DNA of 64,000 nt from an uncultured Geobacter sp. GTDB taxonomy: Bacteria > Desulfobacterota > Desulfuromonadia > Geobacterales > Geobacteraceae. Positions 24,274 through 33,533 of the stretch are shown here, in pieces. Made by a program: the position numbers and the translations under genes. A model generated the notes under the pieces. That model was not told the DNA's origin. It was given only the letters and a program-made list of their open reading frames with translations, and made no database searches. The stretch is from NCBI GenBank assembly GCA_903925075.1, contig CAIYDQ010000095.1:25624-89623 (forward strand), read 5' to 3'. Numbering within the stretch: the first letter of the stretch is position 1; each line of letters opens with the position of its first letter.

Positions 24274-25506
24274 TCAACTGCGAAAGGCGCTGGGGATGGT
24301 GATCGAAGTCGCCAGGGCGCAGTCGGTCTCGGAGAGCCTGGCCAGCCGCTTGAAAAGGCAGAGCCCGAGGGCAAGTTGCGCCAGTATCAGCAACACCACC
24401 CCGTGCCAGCCGTAGGAGGTCCAGAATAGCCCCCCGGCCGTGCCGGAAACGCTGGAACCCAGATAGTAGCTGAACAGGTAGAGCGAAGCGGCCTGGGCCT
24501 TTGCCGTGTGAGCCCTGATGCCGACCCAGCTGGAGGCTATGGTGTGGGCGCCGAAAAATCCGCCGGTGAAGATGGCGATCCCGGCGACGATAACGCCGAC
24601 GCTGTGCGAAAGCGTGACCAGCGCACCCAGCCCCATGGTGCTCATGGTGACGAGGAGCATGCGGCTGCGCCCGAACCGCTCCACCTGGCGTCCTACCATG
24701 GATGAACAGAAAGAGCCCAGCAGATAAACCAGGAAAATCCAGCTCACCAGCGACTGGCTCAACGAGTAAGGAGGGGCCAGCAATCGGAAGGTGATGTAGT
24801 TGTAGAGCGTCACGAAACATCCCATCACCAGGAAGGCCAGGCCGTAGAGGCAGAGCAGCCCCGGGTCTTGCAGTTGTTTCCACAGCGAGCTGAACAGGTA
24901 GCGGGCGGCAAAGGGGCGTCGGCTGAAGTTGGCCGAAGGTGGGAGGGACTTGGCGAAATAGAGGCTCAAAACCAGGCAGAAGGCGCCGATGCTGCCGAGC
25001 GCCGCGCGCCAGGAGACGAATTCAGTCATGGTGGCGGTGAAGATGCGGCCGCTCATGCCGCCGATGGCGTTGCCGCTGATGTACAGTCCGATGGCGGAGC
25101 TGAGCGAGGCCGGAGCGATCTCCTCGCTCAGGTAGGCCATGGCAACCGCCGGCAGTCCCGCCAGCGCCAACCCCTGCAGCAGTCGGAGCGCGAGCAGCGC
25201 GTACAGCGTGTGAGTCATGGAGGTGAGCAGCGCCAGCAGGGAGGTGAGGATCAGGGAGACCACCATCACCCGCTTGCGCCCGAAGGTTTCCGAAATGGTG
25301 CCGGCGATGAGCATGGCGACCGCCAGCGTGCAGGTGGTAACCGACAGAGGCAAGCTCCCCAGCGCCGCAGGAACCCCGAACTCTTTGGAAAAGACAGGCA
25401 GCAGCGGCTGCACGTCGTAAAGCGTGATGAAAGTAACAAACCCCGCCGCGAAAAAAGCGTAGTTAATCTGCCGAAATCTTTTGGTCCCGCTCTTGATCGA
25501 TGCCAT
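24274..25506 (-). CDS. MFS transporter (YnfM/Bcr-like)
   Basis: A 410-residue major facilitator protein with twelve predicted membrane helices and the loop motif GTISETFGRKRVMVVS between helices 2 and 3, the usual A motif. GLALAGLPAVAMAYLSEE marks the fourth helix and the conserved RxxxG-like region. It resembles YnfM-type drug or metabolite exporters. Substrate unknown. It converges on the TAXI gene (7 bp apart) and is separated from the next leftward gene by a palindromic repeat. Confidence 0.88.
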   Translation of the reverse strand: MASIKSGTKRFRQINYAFFAAGFVTFITLYDVQPLLPVFSKEFGVPAALGSLPLSVTTCTLAVAMLIAGTISETFGRKRVMVVSLILTSLLALLTSMTHTLYALLALRLLQGLALAGLPAVAMAYLSEEIAPASLSSAIGLYISGNAIGGMSGRIFTATMTEFVSWRAALGSIGAFCLVLSLYFAKSLPPSANFSRRPFAARYLFSSLWKQLQDPGLLCLYGLAFLVMGCFVTLYNYITFRLLAPPYSLSQSLVSWIFLVYLLGSFCSSMVGRQVERFGRSRMLLVTMSTMGLGALVTLSHSVGVIVAGIAIFTGGFFGAHTIASSWVGIRAHTAKAQAASLYLFSYYLGSSVSGTAGGLFWTSYGWHGVVLLILAQLALGLCLFKRLARLSETDCALATSITIPSAFRS

Positions 25507-25652
25507 TTATCCCCGCTTCGCCGGCAATGAAATCAGCTCCCCGTTGCGAGGGTAGGCAGATTCCCGTGCCGTGCCAGCCGCAGATTAGCACAAGTCGGGC
25601 GCGGCGGGGGCAATTAATTGTCAGATCCGTCGTTGTTCGCGCAAGTTCAATC

Positions 25653-25692
25653 GTAGGTTGTGTTGAACGGGTGTACCGTGAAACGCAACGTT
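25653..25692. repeat. Palindromic intergenic repeat, family B (copy 2)
   Basis: gtaggttgtgttgaacgg followed by cgtgaaacgcaacgt, matching copy 3 at 44816 very closely. It sits between the MFS gene and the Pro/Ala-rich protein, a 197-bp gap with no gene. Confidence 0.75.
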
Positions 25693-25703
25693 TGCGCCGA
25701 CCC

Positions 25704-27227
25704 TCAATCGTTGTACTCCTTCCAGTACAAACCGGTCTGAGCGTTGAACTTGGTGGTGCTGTCCGAGTCATCGAGGCTGCCGGTGAAGGCGGAATCGTCA
25801 TCCCAGACTATGCCTTCCGGCATTAAAATCTTGGTCACCACGGCTTTGGTTGAGACGGTCCGACTGCCGATTGCAGTTACCTTTTCCCTTGCGCTCATTT
25901 CGAATACTTTCAAGGTAAACGTCGCTTTTGCCGGCTCTCCGTGCTCTGATTCCGCGCTGAACAGGTAGATTCCTTCCCGCGTCGTCTCGATCACCGCCTC
26001 CCTTGCGTCCGGCCGAGTCTGGGCAAAAACCGGCGCGATCTTTAGCTCGCGTCGGGCCTCCGAGCGGGTTTGCACCCTATTTCTGCGCGCTTTGGGGTAT
26101 TCCCTGAAGGCGACCGAGAGCTTGATGCCGCTGTTGCCTGTAATGACCACTTTGAGATCGCCATGGATGGAGGGGACGACGATGCCCCTGGTCTCGGGCG
26201 GTTTCTCGGACGCTTTCGGTTTAGCATCGCCCTTCGCGACCAAGGGGACCTTGGCTTGGTCGCCGGCTGGGGCGGTGGCCAGGTCGCCCGAGGGGGCGGT
26301 GGCTTTGGCGGGGGGGAGGGTGGCTTTTGTCGCGGACGGGACGGCCGTTTTTGCGGCGGGAGGTGCTGCGCTGGCCTTCGCGGTTGGACGTGGAGGGAGG
26401 GCCTTTGGGGTGGGAGTCAATGCCTTGCCGCTGTGACTCTGCTGGGCTGGGGAACTCAGCTGAGCCGGGGAAGTTTGCGGCTTGGTCACTTGTCGTGCCA
26501 GTTGACGCGGTTTGGGCGGTATGAGCGGTGGTACTCGTACAGGAGCAGGTGCGGGTGCGGGTGCGGGTGCAGGAGCAGGTGCGGGTGCAGGTGCAGGTGC
26601 AGGTGCAGGTGCAGGTGCAGGTGCGGGAGCGGGTGCAGGTGCGGGAGCGGGAGCGGGAGCGGGAGCGGGTGCGGGTGCGGGTGCGGGTGCGGAGGCGGAG
26701 GCGGTGGCGGAGGAGGAGGAGGAGGAGGAGGAGGAGGAGGAGGCGCGAGACGGAGCTTTTTCCCGTGCACCATGCACCGCCGCGGAGGCCGACTGCGGCC
26801 TCACGCGCGTATCGCCGGAATCGACCTCTTTGGCGAGCACCAGTGGTACGCGCTCAGTCGCGGCCACGGTCGCCAGTTTCATTTGCCCTACCGCATCGGC
26901 CGCTGCTATCTTGAGATCTGAGGTTGATTCCGATTTGTCTGGTGGCGGTTCCTGCCGGCCTGCAAATTCAGGCAGTGCAACAGGCGACGTTGGAAGGTCG
27001 GGGCGGGTTTTAACCTCGGTAGTGTTGACGGCGGATGTCGGTGCCGAGGGTAGAGACGATGGTGTCAGCCACAGGATATCCAGGCGGGCTTCGCTTCCTA
27101 TCTTGAGATCCAGATCCGAGATGTCGCTCAACACAAAGATCAGCAGCGCGTGCAGCAAAAGGGAGGCGTAGAGAGCCCAGATCGGGTCGTAGCGGTCTCT
27201 ATTGCAGTGCGTGCTTTGTTTGCTCAT
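25704..27227 (-). CDS. Membrane-anchored Pro/Ala-rich protein (TonB-like architecture)
   Basis: 507 residues. One TM near the N-terminus (about 17-36, WALYASLLLHALLIFVLSDI) is followed by a long Pro/Ala/Ser region containing Ser-run SSSSSSSSS and a run of about 30 AP dipeptides, then a C-terminal beta-like domain (KIAPVFAQTRPDAREAVIETT). The layout equals TonB-type periplasm-spanning proteins, but the typical TonB C-terminal motif is not seen, so the family is unassigned. It is 16 bp after the membrane protein at 27243 and probably shares the tad-region message. Possible role: spanning the periplasm to the outer membrane part of the pilus machine (guess). Confidence 0.65.
   Translation of the reverse strand: MSKQSTHCNRDRYDPIWALYASLLLHALLIFVLSDISDLDLKIGSEARLDILWLTPSSLPSAPTSAVNTTEVKTRPDLPTSPVALPEFAGRQEPPPDKSESTSDLKIAAADAVGQMKLATVAATERVPLVLAKEVDSGDTRVRPQSASAAVHGAREKAPSRASSSSSSSSSSSATASASAPAPAPAPAPAPAPAPAPAPAPAPAPAPAPAPAPAPAPAPAPAPAPAPAPVRVPPLIPPKPRQLARQVTKPQTSPAQLSSPAQQSHSGKALTPTPKALPPRPTAKASAAPPAAKTAVPSATKATLPPAKATAPSGDLATAPAGDQAKVPLVAKGDAKPKASEKPPETRGIVVPSIHGDLKVVITGNSGIKLSVAFREYPKARRNRVQTRSEARRELKIAPVFAQTRPDAREAVIETTREGIYLFSAESEHGEPAKATFTLKVFEMSAREKVTAIGSRTVSTKAVVTKILMPEGIVWDDDSAFTGSLDDSDSTTKFNAQTGLYWKEYND
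26525..26745. repeat. Low-complexity Gly/Ala-Pro codon repeat
   Basis: Short-period repeats of ggtgcaggagcaggtgcggg (AP-coding on minus strand), then gagcgg and ggaggagg runs. This is a slippage-prone tract that probably varies in length. Antisense frames in it read as Gly/Ala-only and are not genes. Confidence 0.9.
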
Positions 27228-27242
27228 GATGTATGTGCCTGC

Positions 27243-28793
27243 CTAGAATACTGCGGGCTTTACCGTGCGGTACTTTTCGATCAACTCTCTGTATTGAGGC
27301 AGCTTTCGGACAAAAATATTGGCTACTTTGTCGGAATAAATCAGCGCCCATTTGCTGTCATTGAGCAGATAGCGCGAAAGGATGGAGTTGGAATCGAAAA
27401 AAATCCAGGTTATCCGATACTTATCGAGAATGGTTTCCCATCCTTGTTCGAAGTGAATGACCTTGTAATATTCTTTCAGCATCTCCGCGCCATACATATC
27501 CGATCTGCCGTCCATAAAGACTCTGTATGCAGGAAAACCCCGATAGATGAAATAGTCTCCAAACTCATCGTTGTTGAACATGTTGCCGGTAATCCTTTCT
27601 TTCATCAGGAATTCACAAGCGGCAACAGCTTTGATCCGCTCGTCGAACTGGTGCGGAAATCGCCCGCTGCCTATCGCCGCCGCGACGATAATGACAGCCG
27701 CTGCCGGCCAGAAAAAACCTCTTGCCCGGGCATCAACGCGGGCCACGTTTTCCGATCGTTTCCTGAAAAAATCTGCCAGCTTGCCGCTGACCATACCCTT
27801 TGCTTCATCGGCCTTACGGGTCAGTATTGGCGCGGTGATGAGCGCGAAGAGCGGGATGTATCGGGCCGAGTACAGCGCCATGTTGGTGAATATCAGGATT
27901 AGCACCAGTTCGGTAATCTCTATGTTCTTTCTCGATGCTGCCAAAACCGCAATGAGCAGCAACAGCAGATACTTGAACGGCATCCATTCGTGAAAATCAG
28001 GGGATAGAAATTCGCCGATGTGATCCATGATGAATCTGTCGGATACCAGTTTGAACGGGAACAGCAGGATCTTATAGCCTTGGGGATTGAGCAGGCAGGC
28101 GGCCAGACAAGCCAGTATGGTAATGGACAGTTGCTTTAGTTGCTGTCGACGGACTTCGCAATCTGCGGGAGGCGCGGACAGCATGCTGGCCAAGTTGCCG
28201 ACCAGATAAGCGCCTAAAAGGATGAAGCCGCCCAGGTATCCTCCATGCAGATTGACCCACAGGAGCATGATCGGAGGCAGGAGATAAAGTCTGTTCGTTT
28301 TGCCGCAATGCCATGATTCCAGCAGGTAGTGATAGGTGATCATCAGTAAGAATGAAGATACATGAGGCCTTGCCAGCCAGTGTATCTGTGTCGAGTTGAA
28401 GACGAGGATCATTACTACAATTGCAATCAGGATGTTCGTCCGGTATGTCCTCAATACTTTGAATAACAAATAGATAGTTAGCGACAGTAGAAAGGCGAAA
28501 AACGCGACCACGCCCGACAATCCGAACATACTGTGAATGACGGCCATGATTACTTCGGAGAGCCATTCGTGGGCTGTCCAAGGGAGGGCCGGGGTGTGGA
28601 AGGAGAATATGTCGAATTTGGGAATCGAGTGCGTGCGTATAATGTACTCGCCGGCGCGGATATGGTAGCCCGTGTCGCCGTCGCCGAGCAACCCGGATTT
28701 GCCGCAGAAAAACAGGTAGAAAAAGGTCATTACGAAGAACAGATCAGCAATAGACGGGATGAACCTTGATCCGGAGGAGTTGGTGTTTTCCAT
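27243..28793 (-). CDS. Polytopic membrane protein, GT-C glycosyltransferase-like
   Basis: 516 residues with about ten to eleven hydrophobic segments. The first periplasmic loop contains LLGDGDTGYHIRAGEYI and TAHEWLSEVI, an Asp-x-Asp-like and HEW pattern typical of a family of GT-C-like/ArnT-like membrane enzymes. A soluble C-terminal part (about 400-516) with YGAEMLKEYYKVI follows. It likely transfers a sugar from a lipid carrier, maybe to pilins or the Ig-repeat lipoprotein, which is an inference from location. The frame extends to 28883 but MENTNSSG at 28793 gives a sensible N-terminus just before TM1. It is followed within 16 bp by the Pro/Ala-rich gene. Confidence 0.7.
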   Translation of the reverse strand: MENTNSSGSRFIPSIADLFFVMTFFYLFFCGKSGLLGDGDTGYHIRAGEYIIRTHSIPKFDIFSFHTPALPWTAHEWLSEVIMAVIHSMFGLSGVVAFFAFLLSLTIYLLFKVLRTYRTNILIAIVVMILVFNSTQIHWLARPHVSSFLLMITYHYLLESWHCGKTNRLYLLPPIMLLWVNLHGGYLGGFILLGAYLVGNLASMLSAPPADCEVRRQQLKQLSITILACLAACLLNPQGYKILLFPFKLVSDRFIMDHIGEFLSPDFHEWMPFKYLLLLLIAVLAASRKNIEITELVLILIFTNMALYSARYIPLFALITAPILTRKADEAKGMVSGKLADFFRKRSENVARVDARARGFFWPAAAVIIVAAAIGSGRFPHQFDERIKAVAACEFLMKERITGNMFNNDEFGDYFIYRGFPAYRVFMDGRSDMYGAEMLKEYYKVIHFEQGWETILDKYRITWIFFDSNSILSRYLLNDSKWALIYSDKVANIFVRKLPQYRELIEKYRTVKPAVF

Positions 28794-28886
28794 AAATGCT
28801 AATTCCAATGGCTTATGATGGCCGGGATTGATCCATTTCTGGCAATACCGGATTCGGTATGACAAAAATGGATGCGATTGCAATAG

Positions 28887-29228
28887 TCAGTCAATGTCAA
28901 TTACATTGCCGACAGCAGCACCTGATGCCTGCACTGTGCCCGCCGGCAACTCAATCACGCTTGCGGCCTTCAACATAATTTTAGTTATTCGGTGTGGCCT
29001 TAGATTGACGATGGTCCCAATGATGCGGCTTTGCCTGTCCAGAAAGATGACGTCGATGGGGAACTTCATCAGCAAGGTATGAACACCTTTGCATGGCCTG
29101 ATGAGCAAGCCCTCTCCACGGGAAAGGGCCTGCCTGCCGAGAAGCCCTTTTGCCCGCGACAAAAAAGTTTCCGCGAGCCAGAGGTTGCCGGCCAACTCTT
29201 TGCCGGAAGTTCGGTTAATAGCCCTCAT
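28887..29228 (-). CDS. DUF192 family protein
   Basis: 113 residues. The DUF192 pattern is clear: TFLSRAKGLLGRQALSRGEGLLIRPCKGVHTLLM, of which GLLGRQAL and VHTLLMKFPIDVIFLDRQ are the key parts, then ELPAGTVQASGAAVGNVI. Function is unknown for the family, but DUF192 genes are often found at tad pilus loci. There is no signal peptide here. The ATG begins one base after the OmpW-like stop, indicating coupled translation. Confidence 0.9.
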   Translation of the reverse strand: MRAINRTSGKELAGNLWLAETFLSRAKGLLGRQALSRGEGLLIRPCKGVHTLLMKFPIDVIFLDRQSRIIGTIVNLRPHRITKIMLKAASVIELPAGTVQASGAAVGNVIDID

Positions 29229-29229
29229 T

Positions 29230-29841
29230 TCACCACGAGGAGCTTGGCGGGAGAATCAACCGGATGCCGAGCGTGCCGATGAAGCTCTTGGGGTCGTATT
29301 CGCCCACCTTCGTGCCTGCGCTGTTTATGTCCCCTTTGGCGGCAAGGACTCCTCTCACCTCCGCGGTGAAGGCAATGCTGCTGGTAACGAAATAGTCGAC
29401 TCCGGCGCTCACATGGCCGCCCACCGTCCAGTCCATGTCATACTCGGCTCCGTTGACGGCTTTAAGTGTTCCCTTGATGAAGTCGAGGCCGGTGCCAAAG
29501 AAGGGAACAAGGCGGTTGCCGGAGGCGAGACGATACTGCCCGCCGAGCGCCACGTCAGTGATGGTTGCTTCGAAGGATTTCGCCCCGTTTACCGCTACAT
29601 CGAGGCTCAGCGCGTGGTTCACGTCGATTTCCGCGGCGAGATTTTTGCCAAAGCCGTAGATCAGGCCGCCGCCGGCAACGAGTCCGGGCTTCGAACCCGA
29701 ACCGCCGCTGATGAAGTTGTCGTGCAATGGGATGTAGGCTCCCGCCTTGCCGGTGAAGCCGAGCCTGCCGTCCAGAGTGTCGGCCAGGGCGGTGCCTGCG
29801 ACGAGAGTGAAGGTAATTGCCAAGATGATGGTTCTTCGCAT
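29230..29841 (-). CDS. OmpW-like outer membrane beta-barrel protein
   Basis: 203 residues with a cleavable signal peptide (MRRTIILAITFTLVAGTALA then DTLDG). The mature part alternates polar and hydrophobic residues in eight-strand style, with GFTGKAGAYIPLHDNF, AEIDVNHALSLDV, VPFFGTGLDFIKG and a C-terminal SFIGTLGIRLILP close to the OmpW ending. AGGAGGG precedes the ATG. It probably inserts in the outer membrane; its place in the tad message, directly before DUF192, suggests a pilus-linked role, but an unrelated small porin is possible. Confidence 0.85.
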   Translation of the reverse strand: MRRTIILAITFTLVAGTALADTLDGRLGFTGKAGAYIPLHDNFISGGSGSKPGLVAGGGLIYGFGKNLAAEIDVNHALSLDVAVNGAKSFEATITDVALGGQYRLASGNRLVPFFGTGLDFIKGTLKAVNGAEYDMDWTVGGHVSAGVDYFVTSSIAFTAEVRGVLAAKGDINSAGTKVGEYDPKSFIGTLGIRLILPPSSSW

Positions 29842-29929
29842 GATGCCCTCCTGTCTTAGTGAATCCGGTTCTTATCACATGACAACATCGTCCACATGTA
29901 ACCTTAGCTTCCGTTCCCCCGCAGCCCTC

Positions 29930-32320
29930 TTATGGCGCTGTCGGAGCCTTCCCCTTGAATGTATACGTATTCCCGACGTATGCAGTGACTGGAATAGGAT
30001 CGTTGGTCACTGCTTTGAAAACTACTGCAACTGTAATAGCTCCACCTGCTGGCGGGTTCCCGACATTAATTCTTGCGTTGAATATCCCTTGACCGGCGGA
30101 GTCAGTGGTTATCGTCTGCTGCGTTGCTTCAGTTACCGGCGGAACCAGAAAATCTACTTTCACATCATCCGGGTTTAGGGTGCTGATGCTGTACACTGAG
30201 ATGGTTACTGGCACTCCTACCCGCGGATTGCTGTTGGAGTCGGTCACCTTGAAGGGAATCAACTGTTGGTATTGCCAATTCAACCCTAAGGAAGAGTCCA
30301 CTTCTTCGGTCACCGGCGTAAGTATATTTACTTGGCCGCCGGGCTCTAAGCCGGCAGCGCTGGTAAACATGATGACCCCCCCGCCGCGCACGATTTGGAT
30401 TGTTGTATAAGCCCGGAACGTGTCGAGTATTGGTTTGCCGTCAGTACCGATCTTTGGGTTGCCGTCAGCGTCAACTTCGCGGATGTCGGTTGATGCCTCC
30501 ACGATGATATTCGTTGTCAACAGTGCATTCCCGGCGGAAAAAATTGCTTTGGCATTGCCGTTACTGTCAGTCGTTAGCGTTGACCCTACTATCGTTGCCG
30601 GCCCCCCCTCTGGATGTACAGTGAAGGTTACCGGCTGATTAGCCATATAGGACCCACTAAGGTTGACGGATTGTTTGCCGTCCGTTCGAGTAGAAAGATA
30701 GTCGCCTCCCCAGATAAGGTTCGCGTTGAGCATGACGGTCCCGTTATTGACGTCCACTTGCGACTTGTCGGCAGTTAACGTTATATTGACGGTAGGCGGA
30801 GGCGGCACGGACGGGTCATAGCCCTTGACTTGGAACTGGGCATAATCGATGTATTCAATGCCATCTATAGTAACGGATGCTTGAATTATTATGTTGGTTG
30901 TTGACTTTAAATTACTTGAAACCGTAAGAGTAGCAATGGACGTGCCGCTTCTATCAGTCTGCGGAGTATAATAGCCGACGGTTACTATGTTGCCACCGGA
31001 AAGCACGGAGTATGTTACCGGCTTGCCTGTAACAGCGGCGCCGTTCTTTACGATTCTGGCTGTAGCGGTTACTGTCCCATTATTATCATAAATAGCACTG
31101 TCGGTTGTCAGAGTTAGGTTTGGCTGTGTAATCAAATTCGCCACAAGTTGGAAGGTCGCGGTAGCGTTAAGAGTCAGGCTTCCCACGGTAGACGATGCAC
31201 TGACAATAACGTTGGTAGTTGATGAAACACTTCCCGTTGTTATTCTGGTAACCGCCATGCCGTTGGAATCAGTGGTAACTGTTGTGAGCCCGGCTTCGAT
31301 GGTTGCCGGGCCGTTGTTCGGCGCTACTACGCTGAAAGTAACCGAAGCACCGGAAACTGGCGCACCATTCTTGACGATTTTAGCCGTGGCCATTACGGAA
31401 CCGTCATTGACATCGTAGGCTGTGCGGTCTGTTGTCAAAATCATGCTCGGCTCGGTTGTCGTCGGGGTGCTTGACGTTACAGAATAGGCACCGGCGGCAT
31501 ATGCCACAACAGGGTTAGCATCGGCGGTTACTAGTTTGAAAACGATGGAATCCACAGTGGTTAAACCGGGAAAAGGAGCCGTCATGGTAACGGTTGCGTT
31601 GAAAATGGCAGTACCGTTTGAATCCGTGCTGACGGTGGGCTGGCTGAAGGCGACTGATGATGTGCCTGACTTTGTGAAGACGGATATGGTGACGGGCGCG
31701 CCCACCCGCGGGTAACCGTTTGAGTCCGTCAGTTTGACTGGAATTTGCTGTTGAAACGCGACACCCGCGGCAACGCTGGGGTCAATTGTAAAGCTCTTAA
31801 CCGGGATGTCCCCAACTGCGATCACGCCGGTGCCGCGCACGATCTGAAAGGTAGTGTTGGCGGTGGTGGATTTATTGCCGATTGTGGTCGTGGCAGAGAC
31901 AATCACGTTCGTGGTGGAAAGGGTGTTGCCAGTGGTAATGCGGGTGATCGCCACCCCGTTGGAGTCGGTGGTTACGGTGGTCCGCCCAGCTTCGATGGTA
32001 GCCGGGCCGTTGAGTGGGGCTACGATGTTGAAGGTGACCGGTACCCCTGCAACGGGTAGACCGTTGCAGACAACTTTTGCCGTTACCAAGACCTGGCCAT
32101 TGTCCACGTCTACGGACGTGCGGTCGGCTGTCAAAGTGATGCCGGTTTTTCCGGTTGCTGTGGAAATATTGCCGAATATGGTCCCTGTGCCGGGGTCGGT
32201 GCTGGCCGAGCTTTTGGCGAACGGATCAGTTGCAGAGGAGCCACTGGAGCCTCCGCAACCAGCTAATGCACATATCGCGACCATCCATATCACAAACTCG
32301 ACTATTTTATAGCGACGCAT
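29930..32320 (-). CDS. Big_1-type Ig-repeat lipoprotein (adhesin-like)
   Basis: 796 residues. Lipobox in AICALAGCGG shows a lipoprotein; an earlier in-frame start at 32461 is not supported, whereas ATG 32320 follows aggggggg. The rest is six Ig-like (Big_1) modules: four of the form LTADRTSVDVDNGQ then PVAGVPVTFNIVAPLNGPA (starting near residues 48, 290, 390 and 500), and two longer ones with IPVKLTDSNGYPRVGAPVTIS. Intimin/invasin-like modules usually form surface stalks. In the leftward tad message it is a candidate pilus-associated adhesin or anchor. DNA of the first and third repeats is nearly identical in places, showing duplication. Confidence 0.85.
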   Translation of the reverse strand: MRRYKIVEFVIWMVAICALAGCGGSSGSSATDPFAKSSASTDPGTGTIFGNISTATGKTGITLTADRTSVDVDNGQVLVTAKVVCNGLPVAGVPVTFNIVAPLNGPATIEAGRTTVTTDSNGVAITRITTGNTLSTTNVIVSATTTIGNKSTTANTTFQIVRGTGVIAVGDIPVKSFTIDPSVAAGVAFQQQIPVKLTDSNGYPRVGAPVTISVFTKSGTSSVAFSQPTVSTDSNGTAIFNATVTMTAPFPGLTTVDSIVFKLVTADANPVVAYAAGAYSVTSSTPTTTEPSMILTTDRTAYDVNDGSVMATAKIVKNGAPVSGASVTFSVVAPNNGPATIEAGLTTVTTDSNGMAVTRITTGSVSSTTNVIVSASSTVGSLTLNATATFQLVANLITQPNLTLTTDSAIYDNNGTVTATARIVKNGAAVTGKPVTYSVLSGGNIVTVGYYTPQTDRSGTSIATLTVSSNLKSTTNIIIQASVTIDGIEYIDYAQFQVKGYDPSVPPPPTVNITLTADKSQVDVNNGTVMLNANLIWGGDYLSTRTDGKQSVNLSGSYMANQPVTFTVHPEGGPATIVGSTLTTDSNGNAKAIFSAGNALLTTNIIVEASTDIREVDADGNPKIGTDGKPILDTFRAYTTIQIVRGGGVIMFTSAAGLEPGGQVNILTPVTEEVDSSLGLNWQYQQLIPFKVTDSNSNPRVGVPVTISVYSISTLNPDDVKVDFLVPPVTEATQQTITTDSAGQGIFNARINVGNPPAGGAITVAVVFKAVTNDPIPVTAYVGNTYTFKGKAPTAP

Positions 32321-32428
32321 AACCCCCCCTAGATTGAAAGCCCCTGCTAGTGCTTCAGAAAGACGTTCGACACGAATATCTGTACTTTTATGAGCACCGG
32401 AGCGGTCCGGTTGATGACAGTGGGGGAA

Positions 32429-32464
32429 CCCTTGCCGGCATCGTCCAGATAACGCCGGCAAGGG
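32429..32464 (-). terminator. Hairpin downstream of the 27-aa gene
   Basis: Perfect 11-bp arms cccttgccggc (32429-32439) and gccggcaaggg (32454-32464) with a 14-nt loop, starting 9 nt after the small gene's stop on the minus strand. No U-run. It may slow transcription or protect the message before the Ig-repeat gene. Confidence 0.6.
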
Positions 32465-32473
32465 AACCTGTTT

Positions 32474-32557
32474 TCACTTCTTCCCCTGCCTGACGTAGCT
32501 GAGGGCCAGTTGTACCGATATGACCAGCAGAATAAACGTGTTGAAATCGACTTTCAT
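32474..32557 (-). CDS. 27-aa membrane peptide in the tad locus
   Basis: A very short gene. ATG 32557 is preceded by aggaggtgatccc, a near-perfect ribosome site at 5 nt, and the frame ends at TGA 32474-32476. The product is one hydrophobic helix with flanking charges: MKVDFNTFILLVISVQLAL then SYVRQGKK (positive-out tail). The strongest ribosome site of the arm serves this tiny product, and a hairpin follows. It could be a regulatory membrane peptide or a small subunit of the TadBC platform. I do not know a family for it. Confidence 0.6.
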   Translation of the reverse strand: MKVDFNTFILLVISVQLALSYVRQGKK

Positions 32558-32616
32558 GGGATCACCTCCTCGCGTATAAGTTATTTAGCTCCCAAATGTC
32601 CTGTGTCTCGACTTGA

Positions 32617-33525
32617 TCATTTGAAGATCTTGCCGATCTGGATGAGTGCCGGACCTAAGATAACTACCAGCAGTGCGGGAAAAATGAACAGTACCAGCGG
32701 GAAGATCATCTTGATCGTCGTTTTTGCGGCGGCCTCTTCGGCGATCTGCCTTCTCTTGGTCCGCAGGCTATCTGCATAGGTGCGCATCGCCTGGCTCAGA
32801 CTGGTTCCGAACTTCTCGGTCTGCACCAGCATGGTGGTAAAGGATCTGACATCGTCGACCATGGTGCGCTCGGCCATATCTTTGAGCGCTTCTATGCGCG
32901 GTTTGCCGGCCCTGGTTTCCATGGCCACCACCCGTATTTCCTTGGCCAGCGGGTCCTGGTCGAACTGCGGGGTCTCGGTGGTCCTGATCAATGCGGCATC
33001 CATGCTCAGTCCTGCCTCGACGCACACCGTCATAAGGTCCAGCAAGTCCGGCAGTGTATGGAATATAAGCGTCTGCCGGTTTCTCTTTTTGGCATACAGC
33101 CAGTAACTCGGCAACAGATAGCCGCCAATCGCGCAGCCCGCCATGATCAGCATGGCCTCGCTGCTGAAATAGCTCTGCTGCGGACCCGCGATAAAGGCGA
33201 AATAGAGCAAAGGCAAAAGGCCGGCTAGCAGTATCTTGCCGCCGAAGAAGGCATAGACGGTTTCCTTTTTGTACCCTGCGGCAACCAGGAATTTGGTGTA
33301 TTTGGAATGCTCCCGTTCCGGCAGCTTTATTGTTTCTCCAATTCGACTTAATTTGTAAGCCCATGTCCCCGATTCCACCGGTGATGCCTTTTTAAGTTTT
33401 TGCTCCGGGAAAAGCCGCTCCAGTCTCTCCATCAATACTCTTTTCCTCAAAAGCACATGGTACAACAACGCACCGAACAGGAGCATGGTAGAGATGAAAA
33501 CAATGAATGTGATCAAATATGTCAT
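32617..33525 (-). CDS. tadC: Tad pilus platform protein TadC
   Basis: 302 residues. A GspF-type (T2SSF) domain occupies the C-terminal half (FHTLPDLLDLMTVCVEAGLS, then FTTMLVQTEKFGTSLSQAMR and AAAKTTIKMIFPLVLFIFPALLVVILG), with TM helices near the N-terminus (about 4-25), 85-130 and the C-terminus. TadC and TadB form the inner membrane platform on which TadA acts. I prefer the ATG at 33525, which gives the usual MTYLITFIVFIS start; the longer frame to 33591 overlaps tadB. Eight bp after the tadB stop. Confidence 0.92.
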   Translation of the reverse strand: MTYLITFIVFISTMLLFGALLYHVLLRKRVLMERLERLFPEQKLKKASPVESGTWAYKLSRIGETIKLPEREHSKYTKFLVAAGYKKETVYAFFGGKILLAGLLPLLYFAFIAGPQQSYFSSEAMLIMAGCAIGGYLLPSYWLYAKKRNRQTLIFHTLPDLLDLMTVCVEAGLSMDAALIRTTETPQFDQDPLAKEIRVVAMETRAGKPRIEALKDMAERTMVDDVRSFTTMLVQTEKFGTSLSQAMRTYADSLRTKRRQIAEEAAAKTTIKMIFPLVLFIFPALLVVILGPALIQIGKIFK

Positions 33526-33533
33526 GGATTCGC

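Noticed and set aside
26070..27171. Gly/Ala-only open frames opposite the Pro/Ala-rich gene
   Set aside because: They are translations of the low-complexity repeat with no start signal.
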